Shown: positions 59,535 to 64,000 of the stretch, piece after piece
Layout of the letters: each line of letters opens with the position of its first letter
How positions within the stretch are numbered: position 1 is the first letter of the stretch
NCBI RefSeq assembly: GCF_001440395.1
Contig: NZ_LLXZ01000049.1
Coordinates: 109,652 to 173,651 of the forward strand
DNA: 64,000 nt
DNA from: Bradyrhizobium jicamae
GTDB taxonomy: Bacteria > Pseudomonadota > Alphaproteobacteria > Rhizobiales > Xanthobacteraceae
Direction of reading: 5' to 3'
Notes under the pieces: model-generated
Told to the model about the DNA's origin: nothing
What the model saw: the letters and a program-made list of their open reading frames with translations, nothing else
Database searches by the model: none
Made by a program: the position numbers and the translations under genes

Positions 59535-60226
59535 TGAAGGGTCCGCGTTCTGATGTCTTGTTCGAAACTTACGGCGTCTTCTACATTGCGCCGGCTAACG
59601 CCGAATTCCTCCGCCGCAGTCTCGACATCTCCCTCAGCTTGATATGACGCAAAGAGCGTTTCAGTTGGAATCCAGATGTTTTTTACGACAGGACGTCCGA
59701 ACGAAATCTTCGGGTCCATAACCACATTAGGATGATTGCGGAGCGGATGCCAAGAACGGGCGATGTCCTCGACATAGAACACTTGGTCAAAGAGCGAAGG
59801 CTCAACCGCTGGCACGATCTCAAAGTTGTCGTTCATGAGGTTGACGAGACGCTTCTCACCCTCATCGGTCGCCACTTCTTCAAAGATGTGCTTGCCGTTT
59901 GCTCTAAAGCGTTTGTCCATGGCAAACGGGTGATCGACGCCGTGACGGTCCCGCAGCTTCAGGGCGACTTTCCGGATAGTTTGGGGGCTGAAGCCGGCCT
60001 CGCGGAAATGACGGATGAAAGCACTCTCGATAAGATCGAGAAAGCCGAGCACAGTCTTGCCGCCGACTTGCGGGAGCTGCCGGATCAAGATCGGGCTTGC
60101 GTCGCTGTTCCCGTAACCTTCAACCCACGATTTCACCTTGCCCGGCTTGGCGGCCAAGATCCGCGCTACCATGGGGACTGTGTATAGGCCCTGGTCGGCG
60201 ATACTGGACCAATCGGTTTCCTGCAC
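59531..60226 (-). CDS. DUF433 antitoxin (VapB45 type)
   Basis: 231 residues. An N-terminal MerR-like winged helix (YTVPMVARILAAKPGKVKSW) and a C-terminal DUF433 domain (HPNVVMDPKISFGRPVVKNI, FGVSRRNVEDAVSFEQDI). Such two-domain proteins neutralise the PIN-like toxin and repress the operon. Gene order antitoxin-toxin with a four-base overlap is typical. Confidence 0.82.
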   Translation of the reverse strand: MQETDWSSIADQGLYTVPMVARILAAKPGKVKSWVEGYGNSDASPILIRQLPQVGGKTVLGFLDLIESAFIRHFREAGFSPQTIRKVALKLRDRHGVDHPFAMDKRFRANGKHIFEEVATDEGEKRLVNLMNDNFEIVPAVEPSLFDQVFYVEDIARSWHPLRNHPNVVMDPKISFGRPVVKNIWIPTETLFASYQAEGDVETAAEEFGVSRRNVEDAVSFEQDIRTRTLH

Positions 60227-60348
60227 TTCGCTGGCTCCTGGCGAATGAACTCCGAACCAAGATTATCACGGGAGACCGGGGGTGGTCACTATTCTTCCGC
60301 AACCGGAGGGCGAGGGCAAGGCGCTGTTCGTCGGCGCGCTTTCTGAGC

Positions 60349-60585
60349 CTAGCGAGAAATGACCCCAACGATCACCAAAAGCACTCCAAGACAGACAAGC
60401 ACGATGCCTGAACTGGCCGTCTTAAACTTAAACTTCATGCCCAGCGCTGCATCGTCGAGGCTGTGGGGGAATTTGCCCGGGACCGATACCTTGAATATCT
60501 CTAGGAGTATGAGGGCGAAACCAGCCAAAATTAGAAAGGCGCCGCAACCAGTTGCGATCGTGCTAGATGTCATCAGGGCCTCCAT
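60349..60585 (-). CDS. small membrane protein, 78 aa
   Basis: Two membrane helices (TGCGAFLILAGFALILLEIF and SGIVLVCLGVLLVIVGVIS) joined by a basic loop. A start at 60573 (MTSSTIATG) is also possible. No family known. Confidence 0.55.
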   Translation of the reverse strand: MEALMTSSTIATGCGAFLILAGFALILLEIFKVSVPGKFPHSLDDAALGMKFKFKTASSGIVLVCLGVLLVIVGVISR

Positions 60586-60686
60586 GCGAAGCTTTCCGCA
60601 ACCCTAGATTCACGAGTTGGGGGAATTATCAATCAGCCGGACCGTATCGCAAGAGAAAAGCCGCCGGTGGTGCCGGCGGCTCCGTC

Positions 60687-61679
60687 TTAAACTTGTTCCC
60701 AAAATGGTGTCGAGACCGTCTCCACGCGTAGCATGGTGCCTTCCAGATATGCCGGCGCGTCCAGCGGGAGCGGCGTGCGGATGTCGCCATAGGACCGGTG
60801 AGCAAACATCCGGTAGCTGGCGCGGAGGAATTCAGGGTAACGGGCCCTTACATCTTCCAAGACCAGCCGCTCTTCTAGGATCGCCAGCATCATCTCGGAC
60901 ATGATCTCCTTCCGTTGGTGAAAGTCGATATTGCGCGGCACAGCGTTATCGACTGCGGTGAATATCTCGTTCGGCGGTGCGGCGATGATACCCGTCAACG
61001 TCGGACCACGGGTGACGTTGGATCGGAGGCCAATCCAGCGGGCACGCAGTGCAGTCACATTGTTGCGCCGGGAGAGCGGGCGTAGAAGGTTCTCGAGTGC
61101 GGGGTCAGCGCGCATCGCGGCAGCTAGTCCATTGAACTTGATGAGCGCGGGTCGGTCGCCCCCGCGTTTCGTCACTTGCGCGATTGAGGAGCCGCTCTTG
61201 ACTGCTTCGACGACAGCCGTGATCTGCTCTGCGGTGTACCGGCCGCGCTTGTCCCATTCCGCGCGGCACGTTTTGCATTCACGCTGCTGCCAGCCGTTGC
61301 GCCTAACGACGACGATCCTCACATTGTCGGGGGTGAGCTCGTGGCCATTCTTACAGTGTGTGCGCTGTTGCGCGAGCGCTGCAAACGCTACCTTCTTCTT
61401 CTCCCGTGCGTTCGCCCGGGCGATGGTCAGCATTTGCTCGGACCATTCCGGATTGAGAGCCCGGTAGATATCCAGCCCCATCTTCTTGGTAAATGGCAGC
61501 GAGAGATCGCGGAACGTGCCGCCGCCGCGCATGTGGGCCTCAACCGCCTCAACGTCCGCCTGCGTCAAATCCATACAGGTGCGGCACTGGCGCCACGGAT
61601 ATTTGCTGTGTTTCGGGTGCACTATCGCCGTGTTCTCCGGCGTCATGGCGTGGCCGTAGTTGCAATGGGTCTTAGGCAT
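60687..61679 (-). CDS. phage protein with two Cys-His zinc modules, 330 aa
   Basis: ATG 61679 behind GATGGAGCTTCCGAC. Two repeated modules: CNYGHAMTPENTAI ... CRTC (residues 4-38) and CKNGHELTPDNVRI ... CKTCR (about 108-140), each C-x-x-GH plus C-x-x-C, as in HNH-like zinc ribbons of phage nucleases. The region TAEQITAVVEAVKSGSSIAQ looks like a helix-turn-helix. The C-terminal part (IDFHQRKEIMSEMMLAILEE) is helical. Possibly a phage transcription factor or nuclease without catalytic core. Confidence 0.6.
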   Translation of the reverse strand: MPKTHCNYGHAMTPENTAIVHPKHSKYPWRQCRTCMDLTQADVEAVEAHMRGGGTFRDLSLPFTKKMGLDIYRALNPEWSEQMLTIARANAREKKKVAFAALAQQRTHCKNGHELTPDNVRIVVVRRNGWQQRECKTCRAEWDKRGRYTAEQITAVVEAVKSGSSIAQVTKRGGDRPALIKFNGLAAAMRADPALENLLRPLSRRNNVTALRARWIGLRSNVTRGPTLTGIIAAPPNEIFTAVDNAVPRNIDFHQRKEIMSEMMLAILEERLVLEDVRARYPEFLRASYRMFAHRSYGDIRTPLPLDAPAYLEGTMLRVETVSTPFWEQV

Positions 61680-61778
61680 GTCGGAAGCTCCATCATGCGC
61701 GGAATTGCGCGCGCGGAGCCGATTCCTGAGTCGTGTCACGTCCGTGGCGCGTGGCGGCGGCCCCAAGGGGGGGATTTC

Positions 61779-61866
61779 AGGTGGGACCGAAAGCGCTGAT
61801 GAGCCCGATCACGATGGGGATGAGGCCAGCGCAGATCCATAAAGCGGGTACACTCGAGCTTAGGCC
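61779..61866 (-). pseudogene. truncated copy of a small membrane-protein gene
   Basis: Minus strand reads ALWICAGLIPIVIGLISAFG then PT and stop, the end of a membrane protein, without a start. The same sequence with few changes recurs at 63735-63835. Confidence 0.6.
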
Positions 61867-61879
61867 GGCAATCAGTCGC

Positions 61880-62062
61880 CTATGGTCTCGCCCGAAACCA
61901 CTTCAAGGGCAGACCAATCTGATAGCCTCTGGTTTTCAATGAATGGAGCGTGCAGCCTAGTTTCGCCGCGATGTCCTCCGGATTGGTTTTGGCGTCTACC
62001 AGTCTCCGAAACAGGTCATCGTCTTCGGTTGTCCACTTCCGTCGGTGTTCATCAACAGGCAT
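61880..62062 (-). CDS. small SANT/Myb-like DNA-binding protein, 60 aa
   Basis: RRKWTTEDDDLFRRLVDAKT, NPEDIAAKLGCTLHSLKTRG is a compact helix-turn-helix of the kind found in small rhizobial proteins (three helices with a conserved Trp). Possible regulator. Confidence 0.65.
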   Translation of the reverse strand: MPVDEHRRKWTTEDDDLFRRLVDAKTNPEDIAAKLGCTLHSLKTRGYQIGLPLKWFRARP

Positions 62063-62110
62063 TTTGCATTTCGCTACATCGACCCTCTTGCAGATCTGCT
62101 CGACTGCGCA

Positions 62111-62275
62111 TCACTTCTTCGCCTTCAGCCCCAGCTCCACGAGCCGGCGGATCGCTTCTGCTCGAGAAGGCTCATCGTCCTGCTTGGCTCGCCATTTGTC
62201 GACTGCCTTCAGAAAGTCCTCGGTTACCCGCATCTGGAAGGGGCGATCTTGGATTCGGCCTGGTGGACGTCCCAT
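62111..62275 (-). CDS. ribbon-helix-helix regulator, 54 aa
   Basis: MGRPPGRIQDRPFQMRVTED, FLKAVDKWRAKQDDEPSRAE, AIRRLVELGLKAKK: a beta strand followed by two helices, the CopG/Arc-type ribbon-helix-helix. It is divergent from the gene at 62375; the palindrome between them is its likely operator. Confidence 0.75.
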   Translation of the reverse strand: MGRPPGRIQDRPFQMRVTEDFLKAVDKWRAKQDDEPSRAEAIRRLVELGLKAKK

Positions 62276-62283
62276 TTAGGTAT

Positions 62284-62303
62284 TGACCTTTATATAAATG
62301 TCA
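62284..62303. promoter_or_regulatory. 20-bp palindrome, likely RHH operator
   Basis: TGACCTTTATATAAATGTCA: nine of ten base pairs match across the centre. It is AT-rich in a GC-rich region and 8 bases from the RHH start. Confidence 0.55.
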
Positions 62304-62374
62304 TTACCAATATAGCGAGCCAAGATGATGATCGCAACACCATCCCGGCTCTAACCCCAGCCAAGGAGTAACCC

Positions 62375-62740
62375 ATGGCCAGAGCTAAGAACCAATCTAC
62401 CACAAAGGATCCGGTGTTCGCCGCGATCGAGAAGCATCAGAAGGCGATGAGGGAGCTGCAAGAGGCGCTTAAGATGGTCCAAGGCACCCTCGGTCCCGAT
62501 CCCAAGAAAGAAAAGAAGTACGGCGACCTTGAATGGACGGCGCGGGCCGAACTGACTTCCACCGCTCCGACAACCTTGCAGGGCCTGCTGGCGCTGTTCA
62601 CCTACATCAATGGCGTGACCAATGGGCCGCTTTCCCCCTACGGCAAGCGCGACAACACTTTTGAGGAATTTGAGAGCCTCACTGTCGTTCTCGCCAATGC
62701 CGAGGAGCTTCTTTCAGAACAGATCGGGAGGGCGGCATGA
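62375..62740 (+). CDS. hypothetical rhizobial protein, 121 aa
   Basis: ATG behind CCAAGGAGTAACC. FAAIEKHQKAMRELQEALKM and TAPTTLQGLLALFTYINGVT resemble small proteins frequent in rhizobial genomes; function unknown. Overlaps the next gene by ATGA. Confidence 0.65.
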   Translation: MARAKNQSTTKDPVFAAIEKHQKAMRELQEALKMVQGTLGPDPKKEKKYGDLEWTARAELTSTAPTTLQGLLALFTYINGVTNGPLSPYGKRDNTFEEFESLTVVLANAEELLSEQIGRAA

Positions 62741-63051
62741 ATAAGCAAGTAGACGACGACATCAGCGATGCCGGAAGAACGACCCCATTCCATATCGCCA
62801 GCGACATGGAAGACGATGTGCAATCCATCATCGACTACGGTAACGCAATTTCTCGCTTGGCGGCATCATTTAGCGACGACGAGGCCAACATGATCGCGAG
62901 ACTTAGCTGGCAAGTCGTCAACCACGCTAAAGCTGTAGAGCATCGGCAGGGGTTGCTTTTCCACGCCCTCCATCCCAACCGCGCCGAACTCGATGCAGAG
63001 GCCAAAGCGTCCGCGACGGTCGGCCGGACCGGTGGGGACAAGCGGGCCTGA
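62737..63051 (+). CDS. hypothetical rhizobial protein, 104 aa
   Basis: Coupled to the preceding gene. Helical; DMEDDVQSIIDYGNAISRLA and FSDDEANMIARLSWQVVNHA. Function unknown; the pair is probably regulated by the divergent RHH protein. Confidence 0.6.
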   Translation: MNKQVDDDISDAGRTTPFHIASDMEDDVQSIIDYGNAISRLAASFSDDEANMIARLSWQVVNHAKAVEHRQGLLFHALHPNRAELDAEAKASATVGRTGGDKRA

Positions 63052-63062
63052 CCCGGTCGGGA

Positions 63063-63499
63063 TTACAACGAAGAATACGGCCCGGCCTCACGGCCGGGCT
63101 TTTTCATGGGACGACAACGCTCCAACGCCGCGTGATTCCCGCGAGGCGATCGCGACACGGCCCGCCCGTTCACCCCTGGCGGCCTTTCTCGCCCGCGCTC
63201 GTTTAGTTTGCAGACGCGCTCCCTGCGCGTGATCCTGCGGCCGTCGTCCCGTTCAATCGTGGTAGTCTCCATGCGGCAGCGCTGTCGTGGGCCGATGGTG
63301 ACACCGCCTGGACCGACACCAACAGTGGCGTTGGAGTCATACCCGCGACGTTCCCTATAGTAGCCGGGGTCGCGGCCTCGTAGTGCCGCCCGGTCTGCAT
63401 ATCGATTTGGGCCATCTTGACGTCTTGGGCCTTGGCCGGAGTGACAAGCGGGGCAGTCGTCACCACCGCTGCCGCCATGACAAAAGCGATTTTCATCAT
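63063..63499 (-). pseudogene. secreted rhizobial protein, frameshifted
   Basis: Starts MMKIAFVMAAAVVTTAPLVT with a cleavable signal ending AKA-QDVKMAQ. Near 63385 the frame shifts and the mature part (YRERRGYDSNATVGVGPGGV, RCRMETTTIERDDGRRITRR) is in the next frame. Function unknown. The exact end is uncertain. Confidence 0.6.
63080..63104 (+). terminator. rho-independent terminator
   Basis: GCCCGGCC, loop TCAC, GGCCGGGC and TTTTT, 29 bases after the stop of the two-gene operon. Confidence 0.85.
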
Positions 63500-63734
63500 G
63501 GGGAGTTCTCCTTGGACATTTAAGGGAGGTGTAACGGGCGCGAACACGAGGGGTTCCACTAGGCATTGCGAGGAAGCCCGGCCTGGACTCGCATGAGGTG
63601 ATTTTCTGTTCGCGCGGGTCGGGCGAGGGGACGTTCCTCATGCACGCTAGAACCTGAGGCGGGGTCGTCCTCGAAATGCCCCTAATCCACCAGGGCGAGG
63701 CTACGCCGAGGCGCCCCGAAAGGGATGGACCTTT

Positions 63735-63895
63735 AGGTGGGGCCGAAAGCGCTGATGAGCCCGATCACGATGGGGATGAGACCAGCGCAAATCCATAAAG
63801 CGGCGTACACCGGAGCTCAGGCCGGCAATTAAGGATCCAAAGACCAAAGCCGACGATGAAGGCCGAGATCGCATAGGCGGCCGCTTTTTCCATAT
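63735..63895 (-). pseudogene. small membrane-protein gene, frameshifted
   Basis: Minus strand: MEKAAAYAISAFIVGFGLWI, then after at least one frame change ALWICAGLIPIVIGLISAFG and stop. It is the longer of two copies; the other, at 61779, has only the end. Confidence 0.55.
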
Positions 63896-64000
63896 TCGAT
63901 CCAACAGCAAGGAGCAGGATCGACGTCTCTACGTTTCGGCGAGTCGAAGCGGCTCGAAAGGGCCTGGTAGGATCAATGGTCAAGCAGTCGATGGCCCTCG

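Noticed and set aside
59732..60187. 151-residue plus-strand ORF opposite the antitoxin gene
   Set aside because: Antisense to a gene with clear DUF433 and MerR-like motifs.

Overview
The window reads as a high-GC alphaproteobacterial chromosome, most likely Bradyrhizobium or a close relative. The signs are DUF3551-type and other small rhizobial proteins, many Bug-type periplasmic receptors, rhizobial prophage genes, and a tRNA-His with A73 and no encoded G-1. I could run no searches; all family calls come from motifs and recognition by eye.

Layout. (1) 1-3.4 kb: the end of a hydroxamate-siderophore locus with an acyltransferase, an N-hydroxylating monooxygenase and an Sfp-type phosphopantetheinyl transferase. 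(2) 4.3-9.95 kb: a dense same-strand tRNA array. I fold 34 tRNA genes with anticodons for all 20 amino acids, including an initiator-like tRNA. Inside it lie a PcfJ-domain protein, an HNH endonuclease and a few tiny ORFs. About a quarter of the tRNAs have non-canonical T loops and several have other odd arms. A frameshifted DNA polymerase IV gene follows on the opposite strand. (3) 11.4-17.6 kb: a LysE exporter, aidB with a divergent TetR regulator, and a TetR/isochorismatase operon divergent from an HpaB-family flavoprotein. (4) 17.8-38.2 kb: a catabolic region that looks built for an aromatic or related carboxylic acid: ene-reductase, two Bug receptors, P450 plus ferredoxin, cupin, alcohol dehydrogenase, glutaryl-CoA-type dehydrogenase, extradiol dioxygenase, alpha/beta hydrolase, Ldh-type dehydrogenase, MhpA-like hydroxylase, FAH-family hydrolase and a complete five-gene branched-chain-type ABC importer. 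LysR and GntR regulators are present. A TTTCGAAA-centred palindrome recurs in front of its transcription units and in front of the GntR gene itself.

(5) 38.9-64 kb: a decayed integrated element. It starts at the 3' end of a tRNA or tmRNA-like gene next to a tyrosine integrase and an AlpA-like factor. It carries prophage replication-type genes, an S49 prohead protease and a tape-measure-like gene, a pair of paralogous proteins separated by IS5 and IS1 remnants, an H-NS-like protein, an IS21 copy, a VapB45/VapC45-like toxin-antitoxin pair and small regulators. Many genes here carry single-base frameshifts. These could be real decay or, where they fall in homopolymers, sequencing error. The far end of the element is not in the window.

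The tRNA array with its two embedded proteins is the strongest candidate for an unusual system: a full second tRNA set, tightly packed for co-transcription, and structurally divergent from normal bacterial tRNAs.
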